A DNA stretch of 23,076 nucleotides from Desulfovibrio sp. (GCA_028708195.1 JAQVZK010000001.1:1-23076); one strand, 5' to 3'; shown: positions 7,407-15,480, counted from the first letter of the stretch. The notes: generated from the letters alone by a model not told the origin. Program-made: numbers and translations.

Positions 7407-10400
7407 GTATCAGAGCCCTCATTAAAACCTCCAATATAGCGCAACTGTGCATGGTAATCATGCTCGGCCTGTGCACGTTCTGGTTTGGCCACAGCCTGTA
7501 CGAGGTCAACGGGCTTCTGCACAATTACCACCGCTTTGAAACGCTGTTGGCAGAGATTGGCAGCAACTCGCGCGAAAGTTATCGGGCGGCGTTTGAATTC
7601 ATTTCTGGTGGTGATGCCAAACATCTGGAACGCTGGCGGCACCTGCTGCGTGTGGAGCGGGGCGAGGCTGCCCGCCCGGGTTCAGCCCCTCTGGCCCCCG
7701 ACGCTCCCCAGCCGCTGACTGTCCGGGCCGACAGGCTGGAGATAAACGCGTCCACGCGTACCCATTTGCGGTCCATTCTGACTCAGGTGGACATGCTCAA
7801 TTCCATGACAGAAGCAGCCATGCTTCTTGCTCTTGGCACGCAAAAAGGCGGCAGCACAGCCCAAGGCCATACCCCGGGCGACCGCAATGCCGCCTTACGC
7901 TGGATGCACGAGAATAATCTGGCCCGCCTGCCAGACTCCATTGCAGAGGCTGCCCGCAAACTGGGAGATGCGCAGTACGCCGAACTTCTGGTGCGCCTTG
8001 GCGAACGTGAGGCCCCCCTGCGCTGGACCATGCTGGCGGCCATAGGCGCTCTGGTTCTGCTTGGTGCCAGCGTGCTTGGCAACGCCCATATTTTCAAGGC
8101 CCGTGTGGTCAACCCGCTGGATCAGGTGAGCGGCTATGCCGAAAGCGTTGCCGCGGGATTTGATCCTGAGCCTCTGCATCTCAGGCACCGGGATGAGCTG
8201 GCCCTCATGTTCGCCTCTCTGCAACGCATGAAGGGCACGCTTTTTTCCCGCATTCAGGAGTTGAAGGAGGCTGAAAGGCGTGCGCGTAAAAGCCGCCAGC
8301 AGGCAGTGCTGGCAAGGTCGCAGGCGCTGACCTCCTTGGAACTTGCCCAAAGGGCTTCGCATGTGCAGGACGACTTTTTACGGCGCATCAGCCATGAAAT
8401 AAGAACGCCGCTCAACGCCATCATCGGCATGAGCTATCTCAGCCTGCAAACGGATCTCAGCGGTGCGCAACGAGACTACCTCGCCCAGATCAACAAGTCT
8501 GGCAGCGTGTTGCTGGACATGGTCAACCGCATCCTGGATTTTTCCAGCGCCAGTGAGGGGTCCATGCGTATGGAGCGCAAGGTCTTTGCCCTGTCCTATT
8601 TTATGGAACTGTTGCGGCAGAGCGTGGCGGGCACGGCCCTTGAAAAAAGGCTGCTGCTCAACTTTACGCTTGATCCGGCCATACCCGCTACCGTAGTGGG
8701 CGATGAGCGCCACCTCGAAGAAGTGCTGCGCATCCTGCTGGACAATGCCGTCAAGTATACCGTGAGCGGCAGTGTTGAATTTCGTGTGCTGCCCTCAGAC
8801 GAGCCGCCGACAAAAAAAGGGGCTTTGCGCCTGACCTTTGTGGTGTCGGACACTGGCCCCGGTCTTGACCGCGAAGAGTGGAAAAAACTTTTTGAACCCT
8901 TTGCCCTTGGCGATGAATCTATGACCCGTGCGCGCGGCGGGCTGGGGCTTGGCCTTGCCCTGGCGCGGCAACTGGTCAATCTTATGGGTGGCGAGCTGGC
9001 AGTGCAGAGCGCACCTGGAGAGGGCAGCCGGTTTTCGTTTTCTGTTGAAATGGACAAGACAGACCGCTCCATCTCGTCGGTCGCTTCTTCTGAAAAAACA
9101 GTCCTCACCCTGCCTGCCCGCACTGCCCCGCCCTCGGACTTTCTTTCACCAAAGCCGGATTCTTCAGAAGAAACGCCTGTGGGGGCATGGCCTGAAGAGC
9201 AGAGTGATTTATGGCCCGCCGCCGCAGATGCTGCCACAGATGCTGCCGCAGATGCCGCCACAACTGACACTACGGCTGCTGCCTCTGCTAAAATGCCTGC
9301 GCATATGCTTGTGCACATGCCCCGTGAGCTGGGGCAGAAACCCGGTGTTGAAGACAGCGTGGCAGCGTCCGCACTGGCGGCAGGGGCTTCGGCCACTTCC
9401 GGCGGCGAAGGGCCTGCGCCCCATCAGGCAGCCAAGGCAGACACGTCTGCCCCGCGCACAGTCCTGGTTGTGGAAGACAATGACATTAACGCTCAGATCG
9501 CGCGTGAACTGCTTGAGCAGGCAGGCCTTGAGGTTATTTTGGCCGCCAACGGGCAAGAGGCGCTTGACCGGTTGAAAAATTTCGCGCCAGCACACGTTGC
9601 CCTTGTGCTTATGGACGTGCAGATGCCGGTTATGGACGGCCTTGAAGCCACGCGGCGCATCCGTTCACTTGGGTTCAGCCCTGCGGATCTGCCAGTGGTG
9701 GCCATGACGGCCCACACAGACATGGCCTCGCGTATGGACGGCAAAGACGTGGGCATGGACGACTACCTCACCAAGCCCGTGAATCCTGAAATGCTGTACG
9801 CAACGCTGGAAAAATGGCTGCCTGGCGGGCTTGGGCGCAATCCTGCCAAGGAAGTCCTTTCGGGCGACAAGCGCCGGGTGGACGTGCAGGCGGGTTCCCT
9901 GCTTGCGGGCGCGGTAGTCAGCAGTGGGGGCAATGCCAGCGCGGGTTGCGAAGACGGCAGTGTTTGCCGTTTGCAGACCATTGAGGCGCGCATGAAGGGA
10001 CAGCACAGCCCTGCCATCAATATTGAAGCTGGCCTTGCCACTGTTGGCAACAACAGAAAACTGTATCTTGAGCTTTTGCTCCGTTTTGTGGCGCACTATG
10101 GCGACAGCCCCGCGCAGTTGCGCGCCATGCTGGATGGTGGCAAGCTCCGGGCTGCGGCCCGCATGGCGCATACGGTCAAGGGTGTGGCCGCCAATCTGGG
10201 CGTAGACCGCATCCACCGTCTGACCAGAATGATGGAAGAAGCACTGCCCGATAATCCGCCGGACCCAGGGTTGCTCAAGGCTTTTGACGTTGAAATGGGC
10301 CAGGTGCTTGAGTATGTTCAGGGCATAGACGCCCATGCCCATGCCCGTGAAGCCAGATGCGGCAACCTGCAGCTGGCCGAGGAGCACCGAACCGCGTTGC

Positions 10401-10609
10401 TGGCCCTCTTGGGCGAACTGCCCAAACGCGTGGAGACAGACTGGGGTGGCGTTGAAGGCGCTTTGGAAGCCTTGATGGCACTGGTGGAGGGCACGCCCCA
10501 TGCTGAGGATGTGGGGGGCATATTGGCGGCGGTCAAGGATTTTGACACAGATGGCATGACCGCGCGTGCTGACCGGCTGCGTGAAAAGCTGCTGTACGAG
10601 GTTGTCTGA
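7403..10609 (+). CDS. Hybrid sensor histidine kinase with receiver and Hpt domains
   Basis: 1068-residue membrane phosphorelay kinase. Visible order: TM1 about 14-32; an extracytoplasmic sensor of about 170 residues with no family I recognise; TM2 about 210-228; HAMP about 230-285; a coiled segment; HisKA with H331 in SHEIRTPLN; HATPase_c with an N box (LDNAVKY), DTGPGL and GLGLALARQLV. An Ala/Asp/Thr-rich linker follows. The receiver domain has E691/D692, phospho-acceptor D738 (LMDVQMP) and K791 (TKPV). The C-terminal Hpt has H923 in AHTVKGVAANLG. This is the BarA/TorS layout, with relay H331 to D738 to H923 and then to a separate response regulator, which is not in the window. The ATG at 7403 has CTGGAG eight bases upstream. 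cheW follows after 242 bp. The signal and output are unknown. Confidence 0.94.
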   Translation: MSIRALIKTSNIAQLCMVIMLGLCTFWFGHSLYEVNGLLHNYHRFETLLAEIGSNSRESYRAAFEFISGGDAKHLERWRHLLRVERGEAARPGSAPLAPDAPQPLTVRADRLEINASTRTHLRSILTQVDMLNSMTEAAMLLALGTQKGGSTAQGHTPGDRNAALRWMHENNLARLPDSIAEAARKLGDAQYAELLVRLGEREAPLRWTMLAAIGALVLLGASVLGNAHIFKARVVNPLDQVSGYAESVAAGFDPEPLHLRHRDELALMFASLQRMKGTLFSRIQELKEAERRARKSRQQAVLARSQALTSLELAQRASHVQDDFLRRISHEIRTPLNAIIGMSYLSLQTDLSGAQRDYLAQINKSGSVLLDMVNRILDFSSASEGSMRMERKVFALSYFMELLRQSVAGTALEKRLLLNFTLDPAIPATVVGDERHLEEVLRILLDNAVKYTVSGSVEFRVLPSDEPPTKKGALRLTFVVSDTGPGLDREEWKKLFEPFALGDESMTRARGGLGLGLALARQLVNLMGGELAVQSAPGEGSRFSFSVEMDKTDRSISSVASSEKTVLTLPARTAPPSDFLSPKPDSSEETPVGAWPEEQSDLWPAAADAATDAAADAATTDTTAAASAKMPAHMLVHMPRELGQKPGVEDSVAASALAAGASATSGGEGPAPHQAAKADTSAPRTVLVVEDNDINAQIARELLEQAGLEVILAANGQEALDRLKNFAPAHVALVLMDVQMPVMDGLEATRRIRSLGFSPADLPVVAMTAHTDMASRMDGKDVGMDDYLTKPVNPEMLYATLEKWLPGGLGRNPAKEVLSGDKRRVDVQAGSLLAGAVVSSGGNASAGCEDGSVCRLQTIEARMKGQHSPAINIEAGLATVGNNRKLYLELLLRFVAHYGDSPAQLRAMLDGGKLRAAARMAHTVKGVAANLGVDRIHRLTRMMEEALPDNPPDPGLLKAFDVEMGQVLEYVQGIDAHAHAREARCGNLQLAEEHRTALLALLGELPKRVETDWGGVEGALEALMALVEGTPHAEDVGGILAAVKDFDTDGMTARADRLREKLLYEVV
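9218..9265 (+). repeat. 12-bp tandem repeat in the kinase linker
   Basis: Four units of GC(C/T)GCC(A/G)CAGAT-like sequence (the last diverged) encode AAADAATDAAADAATT (residues 606-621). The linker separates the kinase core from the receiver domain. Because the unit is four codons, copy-number change would alter linker length without a frameshift. Confidence 0.65.
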
Positions 10610-10696
10610 CATTTTTGTGGGCCAGAACTTTTTGATACAGAACCTGCTGCAAGATTTGTCGCGCGTATGTGGGGCAGCCCGTTGCAAGGTGGCCGA

Positions 10697-10720
10697 GTCC
10701 GGCCAAAGGCCGTGGTTTTT
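10697..10720 (+). terminator. Weak terminator after the histidine kinase gene
   Basis: A short stem CGGCC/GGCCG (10700-10704 with 10708-10712) with an AAA loop is followed by TGG and T5 (10716-10720). It lies about 90 bp past the kinase stop at 10609. The stem is only 5 bp, so termination would be partial. Confidence 0.3.
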
Positions 10721-10755
10721 GTAGCTGCGCACCCTGAAATATGGGGCATTTTATC

Positions 10756-10779
10756 GTCCGTATGTTCTGGTCCGTATGT
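10756..10779 (+). repeat. 10-bp direct repeat upstream of cheW
   Basis: GTCCGTATGT occurs at 10756-10765 and again at 10770-10779, 14 bp apart. It sits just upstream of the sigma-28-like element of cheW. It could be a tandem regulator site, but no regulator can be named. Confidence 0.4.
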
Positions 10780-10785
10780 GCCCCC

Positions 10786-10812
10786 TTTTGCAATGGGCAC
10801 CTCTGCCGATAA
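10786..10812 (+). promoter_or_regulatory. Sigma-28-like promoter of cheW
   Basis: GCCGATAA at 10805-10812 is an exact match to the flagellar sigma factor FliA -10 box, 39 bp upstream of the cheW ATG. The expected -35 position (TTTTGCAA, 10786-10793) matches TAAAGTTT poorly. Regulation of a chemotaxis coupling gene by sigma-28 is common, so position and gene function support it. Confidence 0.42.
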
Positions 10813-10851
10813 AGCCAATGGGGCCTTTTGCCCGCCACTGGAGGTAAGACT

Positions 10852-11346
10852 ATGGATCATATAGCTGATGCCGCTCTTGAACTGACCGGTCAGGACGAGC
10901 ACGAAGGCGACAGGCTGCAACTGGTCACCTTTAATATTGCCGAGGAAGAGTTTGGGGTAGACATCCTTTCTGTACAGGAGATCATCCGCCCCATGCAGAT
11001 AACTATGGTGCCGCATGCGGCGCGCTTCATCGAGGGCGTCATCAACCTGCGGGGCAAGGTCATACCTGTCATCAACATGCGCACCCGCTTCAACATGCCC
11101 GCTGTGGAGCGCGACAACAACACCCGTATTGTTGTTATGGAGTTTGGTCAGAAGATCGTCGGCTTTCTGGTAGACAGCGTTTCGGAAGTCCTGCGTATTC
11201 CCGCCTCCACAGTGGAGGCAGCGCCCCCCGTGATTTGCGGCATCGGCTCGGAGTATATCCGGGGCGTGGGCAAGCTTGAGGATCGCCTGCTTATTCTTCT
11301 TGACCTCGACACGTTATTGAGCGAAATGAACGCCGAAGCGGGCTAG
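10852..11346 (+). CDS. cheW: Chemotaxis coupling protein CheW
   Basis: 164-residue cytoplasmic adaptor that links chemoreceptors to the kinase CheA. The single CheW (SH3-like) domain covers about residues 20-160. It has QLVTFNIAEEEFGVDILSVQEIIRP, the receptor/CheA-binding segment FIEGVINLRGKVIPVINMRTRF, FLVDSVSEVLRI and the final LLILLDLDTLL. The ATG at 10852 was chosen because GGAGGT lies eight bases upstream; a longer frame from 10828 has no such site. No cheA, cheY, cheR or cheB lies in the window, so this is an isolated copy, as is frequent in Desulfovibrio genomes with several chemotaxis systems. Confidence 0.95.
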   Translation: MDHIADAALELTGQDEHEGDRLQLVTFNIAEEEFGVDILSVQEIIRPMQITMVPHAARFIEGVINLRGKVIPVINMRTRFNMPAVERDNNTRIVVMEFGQKIVGFLVDSVSEVLRIPASTVEAAPPVICGIGSEYIRGVGKLEDRLLILLDLDTLLSEMNAEAG

Positions 11347-11461
11347 GCGTCGTCGATGCACCGTGTGTCGGGCCGCCTGGGTGATCCGGCGCACGCCGCG
11401 CCGCAGCCTCCCGGATGGGCCTCTGCCCACCGGGGCAAACGCCCGCGCAGCAGGAGGCTGT

Positions 11462-12601
11462 ATGTCCATGCGTCTTTCCCGTTCCATTGTGGGTGAAGCA
11501 GAAGCCCGTGCCGTCAGCCGTGTTCTTCTTGAAGACGGCTATTTGGGCATGGGCAATGAGGTGCGCCTTTTTGAAGAAGAGGTGGCCCAATACCTTGGCG
11601 TAAAGCCAGAGCAGGTCATTACAACCAATACGGGCACCGCAGCCCTGCATCTGGCTGTGGACGCCGTGGCCGCCCAGTGCCGTGTGCCAGGAAAACCCGA
11701 AGTTCTTGTGCCATCCCTGACCTTTGTGGCGTCTTTTCAGGCCATCACCGCTGCGGGCTGCGTACCCGTGGCCTGCGACGTGCTGGCAGAAACCGGCACC
11801 CTTGATCTGGTCGATGCAGAAAAGCGCCTTACCCCCAATACCATTGCCCTCATGTATGTGGACTATGCCAGCAACCCCTGGCACCTCGACCAGGTGTACG
11901 ACTTTGCCCGGCGCAAGGGCCTGCGCGTGGTAGAAGATGCCGCCCACGCTTTTGGCTGCAAGCACGACGGCCGCATGATCGGCAGTTTTGGCGACATGGT
12001 CTGCTTCAGCTTTGACGGCATTAAAAATATCACCTGCGGTGAAGGCGGCTGCCTGGTGGCTTTTGACGCCGAAGCAGGGCGGCTGGCCTCAGACGCCCGC
12101 CTGCTTTCCGTCGAAAATGACGCGCAAAAGCGCTTTGCCGGTGCCCGCTCCTGGGACCCGGATGTGAAGCGCCAGGGCTGGCGGTACCACATGAGCAACA
12201 TCATGGCCGCCATCGGGCGTGTGCAGCTTTCTCGTCTGGAAGCCGAATTCATTCCGGCCCGGCGCGCCCTCGCGGCCCGCTACGCCGAACGTCTGGCCGC
12301 TGTGCCGCACGTGGCCCTGTTGCGCACTGATCCTCGCGATTTTGTGGTGCGCCACATCATGCCCGTGCGCATACGTGATGGGCGCAAGGACGCCATGAAG
12401 GAATACCTGGCCGCCCAGGACCTGCCCACGGGCGTCCACTACAAGCCCAACCATCTGCTGAGCTACTTCGGCCACGGCGAAAGCCTGCCCGTCACAGAAC
12501 AGCTTTACGCCGAACTGGTGACCCTGCCCCTGCACCCTGGTCTGACCCTCGAAGATGTGGACGCCGTGTGCACTGGCATAGAAGGGGCCTTGAGAGGGTG
12601 A
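11462..12601 (+). CDS. DegT/DnrJ/EryC1-family sugar aminotransferase
   Basis: 379-residue PLP enzyme of the family that aminates keto sugars bound to nucleotides for surface polysaccharides. The N-terminal part has LEDGYLGMGNEVRLFEEEVAQYLG and TNTGTAALHLAVDA. The cofactor-binding D159 lies in VEDAAHAFG. The likely Schiff-base lysine is K188 in SFDGIKNITCGEGG. The C-terminal part has RRQGWRYHMSN-like and GVHYKPNHLLSYF segments plus a final LPLHPGLTLEDVD, all standard for the family. The ATG at 11462 follows AGGAGG by four bases; a second ATG at 11468 has looser spacing and is also possible. Its stop overlaps the GTG of the next gene (GTGA), so it heads an operon with the broken gtrA-like gene and a glycosyltransferase. 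The exact sugar is unknown. Confidence 0.9.
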   Translation: MSMRLSRSIVGEAEARAVSRVLLEDGYLGMGNEVRLFEEEVAQYLGVKPEQVITTNTGTAALHLAVDAVAAQCRVPGKPEVLVPSLTFVASFQAITAAGCVPVACDVLAETGTLDLVDAEKRLTPNTIALMYVDYASNPWHLDQVYDFARRKGLRVVEDAAHAFGCKHDGRMIGSFGDMVCFSFDGIKNITCGEGGCLVAFDAEAGRLASDARLLSVENDAQKRFAGARSWDPDVKRQGWRYHMSNIMAAIGRVQLSRLEAEFIPARRALAARYAERLAAVPHVALLRTDPRDFVVRHIMPVRIRDGRKDAMKEYLAAQDLPTGVHYKPNHLLSYFGHGESLPVTEQLYAELVTLPLHPGLTLEDVDAVCTGIEGALRG

Positions 12602-12973
12602 ACGGCCTGCGGCCGCCCCGCCTGGCTGACCTCACCGCCTTTGTGAGGGCCTTGCTGGCCCGGCGGTGGATACGCTTTGGCATGGTGGGCGGGGCGGCCA
12701 CACCGGGCCAGTACATCCCACTGGGCCAGACTGTCCCGCTTTGCCGTTGCCCAGGTTGTGGGGCTCGGGCTCAATTCGGTCATCATCTGGCTGCTCATGC
12801 GCCTGCAACTGACGTATGAGTCTGCCATGCCCATAGCTGTATTGCCTGTACCGAGTATGGTCTGTTTTCTGAGCAAATACCGGGTGTTCCGTCAGGGCGC
12901 AGGCACAAGTCCGTCAACGCCAGCCGCACCGCAAGCCACGCAACCCGTCCTTCCCCCAACCAATGAGGAATAA
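12598..12973 (+). pseudogene. GtrA-like flippase gene, internally deleted and frameshifted
   Basis: GtrA proteins are small four-helix membrane proteins thought to flip polyprenyl-phosphate sugars. Here the frame from GTG 12598 gives RWIRFGMVGGAATPGQY, the start of the first GtrA helix, then loses resemblance and ends at 12819. The frame ending with TAA 12971-12973 resumes with SRFAVAQVVGLGLNSVIIWLL and ends AVLPVPSMVCFLSKYRVF, which match helices three and four. Helices one (second half) and two are missing and the frame changes between about 12705 and 12730. That stretch contains two copies of GGGCCAG (12705-12711, 12723-12729). The start overlaps the aminotransferase stop as GTGA and the remnant stops 2 bp before the next ATG, so it was once an operon member. 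A sequencing error could explain the frame change but not the missing helices. Confidence 0.7.
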
Positions 12974-12975
12974 CC

Positions 12976-13950
12976 ATGAGCGCTCCCGCCGTTTCGATCA
13001 TCATGAACTGCCTCAACAGTTCGCGCGACCTGCGTGAAGCGATGGACAGCATCATGGCCCAGACATTCACGGACTTTGAGGTCGTATTCTGGGACAACGG
13101 CTCCACCGACGAAAGTCCCGCCATCGCGCAGAGCTACGGCGAAAAGGTGCGGTACTTCAGGGGCGAGACTACCGTACCCCTTGGTGCTGCCCGCAACCTG
13201 GCGCTGGCCCATGCCCGGGGGCAATACATCGCTTTTCTCGACTGTGACGATATCTGGCGGCCCCGCAAGCTGGAGCTTCAGGTCGCCCTCTTTGAGCGCA
13301 ATCCTCTTGTGGGCCTTGTGTGCACGGATACGGAGATTTTTGACGGCAAGCGGGTGCTCAAGCGCGTTTTTTTTGAGGCCGGGCCAGAGCGGGGCATGGT
13401 CTTTGCCGCCCTGATGGAGCGGCAGTGGATATCAATGTCGTCCGCCGTGGTGCGGGCCAAGGCCCTTGCCGGTCTTTCTGCCCAGGATATACCCACAGGA
13501 CAGGGCGAAAACGGCGGCTGGTTTGACGAAAGCCTCAACGTCTGCGAAGAGGCTGACGTGTTCTACCGCATCGCGCATGACTGGGAACTGGACCATGTGG
13601 ACGAACCCCTCACCGTTTGGCGCGTGCACGGGGCAAACACGACCTTTCGCAAGTTTGGCCAGTTCGCCGACGAAACCCTGCGTATTCTTGAAAAGCACCG
13701 CCGCCTCTACCCGGGCTATGACCAGCAACACGCCGGTCTTGTGCTGCTGCTCACCCGCCGCGCGGCCTTTCAAAAGGCTGTGGCCCTCTGGCGCGAAGGC
13801 AAAAATGCAGAGGCGCGCCAAGCCATAGAACCCTGGCGGCACAGCGGGAAAAAATACCAGATGTTCTGGTGGGCCAGCTACTTGCCAGGGCTCTTTTTTG
13901 ACATGGCCGCCCGTTTGTACTTCGCCCTGCCTGCCAGCCTGCGCCGCTAG
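12976..13950 (+). CDS. Family-2 glycosyltransferase
   Basis: 324 residues. The GT-A domain begins VSIIMNCLNSSRDLREAMDSIMAQTF. It has the nucleotide-binding WDNGSTDES (about 39-47), GAARNLALAHARGQYIAFLDCDD with the metal-binding D-x-D/DD (about 90-93), then CEEADVFYRIAHDWELDHVDEPLTVWRVHGANTT, typical of the acceptor-side end of the domain. The tail (about 230-324) is helical with a hydrophobic, aromatic-rich stretch near the end (MFWWASYLPGLFFDMAARLYFALP) that may associate with the membrane. The ATG at 12976 has GAGGAA upstream. It is the third gene after the aminotransferase and the broken gtrA-like gene, so a role in surface-glycan decoration is likely. Donor and acceptor are unknown. Confidence 0.9.
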   Translation: MSAPAVSIIMNCLNSSRDLREAMDSIMAQTFTDFEVVFWDNGSTDESPAIAQSYGEKVRYFRGETTVPLGAARNLALAHARGQYIAFLDCDDIWRPRKLELQVALFERNPLVGLVCTDTEIFDGKRVLKRVFFEAGPERGMVFAALMERQWISMSSAVVRAKALAGLSAQDIPTGQGENGGWFDESLNVCEEADVFYRIAHDWELDHVDEPLTVWRVHGANTTFRKFGQFADETLRILEKHRRLYPGYDQQHAGLVLLLTRRAAFQKAVALWREGKNAEARQAIEPWRHSGKKYQMFWWASYLPGLFFDMAARLYFALPASLRR

Positions 13951-14107
13951 GTTTTGTGACAGGACTGGAAGATTTTAGTTGGGATTTTTTTGTTGTTCAC
14001 TATGCTTTGGGGAGTCCTTTGTTCCGCAGGCAGAGGGCAGGCAGCGGCGTTCAGGCATGGCGCTGCGTAAAGACAGTCTGCTGTAACGGCACAAGAAAGC
14101 AGCGTTT

Positions 14108-14151
14108 GCATGTACAAGGCCGCCCCCGAAAGGGGGCGGCCTTGTACATGC
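14108..14151. terminator. Perfect 20-bp hairpin between convergent genes
   Basis: Arms 14108-14127 and 14132-14151 are perfectly complementary and closed by a GAAA (GNRA) tetraloop. It lies between the end of the glycosyltransferase gene (13950, rightward) and the end of ackA (14219, leftward). There is no T-run on either side. As a symmetric structure it may act on both transcripts, as a U-less terminator or a 3'-end protector. Confidence 0.65.
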
Positions 14152-14174
14152 TTCAACCAGCGCATATCAGGATG

Positions 14175-14196
14175 AAAATGCGCCAGTTAATCTGGC
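14175..14196 (-). terminator. Short terminator-like hairpin after ackA
   Basis: On the minus strand the stem GCCAG/CTGGC (14196-14192 with 14186-14182) is followed by GCA and TTTT (14178-14175). It starts 22 bp past the ackA stop. The stem is short, so it may work together with the 20-bp hairpin just beyond it. Confidence 0.4.
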
Positions 14197-14218
14197 TGTT
14201 GAAGATGTGCGTGCGAAC

Positions 14219-15430
14219 CTATTTGCTCAGCACTTCCACGGTCGCCATAGCGATCTGCAGTTCTTCGTTGGTGGGGATGATGAGCACTGGCACAGTGCTG
14301 TCCGGCGTGGAGATGGTACGCGCGCCGGGCTTGCGGGTGCTGTTTTCCTTGGCGTCGATCTTGATGCCCATATGCTCAAGGCCAGCGCACACGCCCGCAC
14401 GCACGATGTCGTCATTCTCGCCGATGCCGGCGGTAAAGACCAGGGCGTCCACATTGCCGTCAAGCAAAAAGTAGTAGGAGCCAAGGGTCTTCTTGATGCT
14501 GCGCGTCAGCATTTTAAGAGCCAGGGCCGCGCGGTCGTTGCCTTTTTCCACTTCGGCATGAACGTCGCGCATGTCGGTGTAGCCGCACAGGCCAAGCAGA
14601 CCGGACTGCTTGTTCATAAGAGTGTCAACCTGCTCGGGGGTAAGACCCTTCTTGTCCATCACAAAGGGCACAATGGCAGGGTCAATGCTGCCGCAGCGCG
14701 TGCCCATGATGAGGCCTTCCAGAGGGGTGAGACCCATGCTGGTGTCAAGGCATTTGCCATTTTTCACGCAGCTCATGGACGAACCGTTGCCAAGGTGCAT
14801 GGTGATGGAGCGCAGTTCGCCAAGCGGCTTGCCAAGATACTTGGCCGTGGCGCCAGCGATATACTTGTGGGACGTGCCGTGGAAGCCGTAGCGGCGGATG
14901 CGCAGCTCTTCATACAGCTCGTAGGGCAGAGCGTACATAAAGGCTTCTTTGGGCATGCCCATGCCAAATTCCGTATCAAACACGCCCACGTTGGGCACAT
15001 TGGGAAAGAGCTTTTCAGCAACTTCAATGCCCATAAGGTTCGCGGGGTTGTGCAGGGGGCCAAGCACAGAGCATTCGCGCACAATTTCTTTCACGCGTTC
15101 GTCCACAAGCACAGGGTCGCTCACGGCTTCGCCGCCGTGCAGCACGCGGTGCCCAATACCGGCGATTTCGCTCTTGTCCTTGATAACGCCCTTTTCAGCG
15201 TCAACAAGCAGAGAGATGACCAGCTCCATAGCCTGCACATGGGTGGGAAAATGCGCAGTGCGGACGAGCTTTTCTTCCTTGTCCGTATCAGGGGCGATCT
15301 TGTGGGTCAGGCGGCCTTCGTCTTGCCCGATGCGTTCGGCAATACCGGAGCACAGGACGGCATGGGTGTCCATTTCCAGCAGTTGGTACTTGCAGGACGA
15401 TGAGCCCGCGTTGATGACCAGGATTTTCAT
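14219..15430 (-). CDS. ackA: Acetate kinase
   Basis: Converts acetyl phosphate and ADP to acetate and ATP in the cytoplasm, the ATP-yielding last step of pyruvate oxidation to acetate. The 403-residue length is normal. The N-terminal nucleotide motif is intact, with N7, S10, S12 and K14 (INAGSSSCKYQ). GHRVLHGG, RRYGFHGTSHKYI, HLGNGSS, TPLEGLIMGTRCGSIDP, FTAGIGEN and the terminal VLIIPTNEELQIA are all present. The catalytic aspartate is D152 (D148 in the Methanosarcina enzyme). After it, the usual FHQTMP reads FGMGMP. The ATG at 15430 has AAGGAAG five to six bases upstream. It lies 70 bp downstream of pta and is probably co-transcribed with it. Confidence 0.97.
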   Translation of the reverse strand: MKILVINAGSSSCKYQLLEMDTHAVLCSGIAERIGQDEGRLTHKIAPDTDKEEKLVRTAHFPTHVQAMELVISLLVDAEKGVIKDKSEIAGIGHRVLHGGEAVSDPVLVDERVKEIVRECSVLGPLHNPANLMGIEVAEKLFPNVPNVGVFDTEFGMGMPKEAFMYALPYELYEELRIRRYGFHGTSHKYIAGATAKYLGKPLGELRSITMHLGNGSSMSCVKNGKCLDTSMGLTPLEGLIMGTRCGSIDPAIVPFVMDKKGLTPEQVDTLMNKQSGLLGLCGYTDMRDVHAEVEKGNDRAALALKMLTRSIKKTLGSYYFLLDGNVDALVFTAGIGENDDIVRAGVCAGLEHMGIKIDAKENSTRKPGARTISTPDSTVPVLIIPTNEELQIAMATVEVLSK

Positions 15431-15458
15431 GTGTCTTCCTTTTCGTGTTGTCAGAGGT

Positions 15459-15480
15459 GGGGGCGGGGCAGCCCTCCCCC
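15459..15480. other. G/C-block hairpin in the pta-ackA gap
   Basis: GGGGG at 15459-15463 pairs with CCCCC at 15476-15480; after one mismatch GGG pairs with CCC around a 4-nt loop. It lies about 30 bp upstream of the ackA ATG inside the presumed pta-ackA message. It may tune ackA expression or mark an RNA processing point; no U-run follows. Confidence 0.35.

Noticed and set aside
13956..14160. Short plus-strand ORF after the glycosyltransferase (GLEDFSWDFFVVHYALGS...)
   Set aside because: It runs through a T-rich patch and the 20-bp hairpin, has no ribosome site and resembles no family. It may be part of an intergenic repeat, mentioned under findings.
14207..15403. 398-codon open frame opposite ackA
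   Set aside because: Antisense shadow of acetate kinase, with no recognisable motifs.
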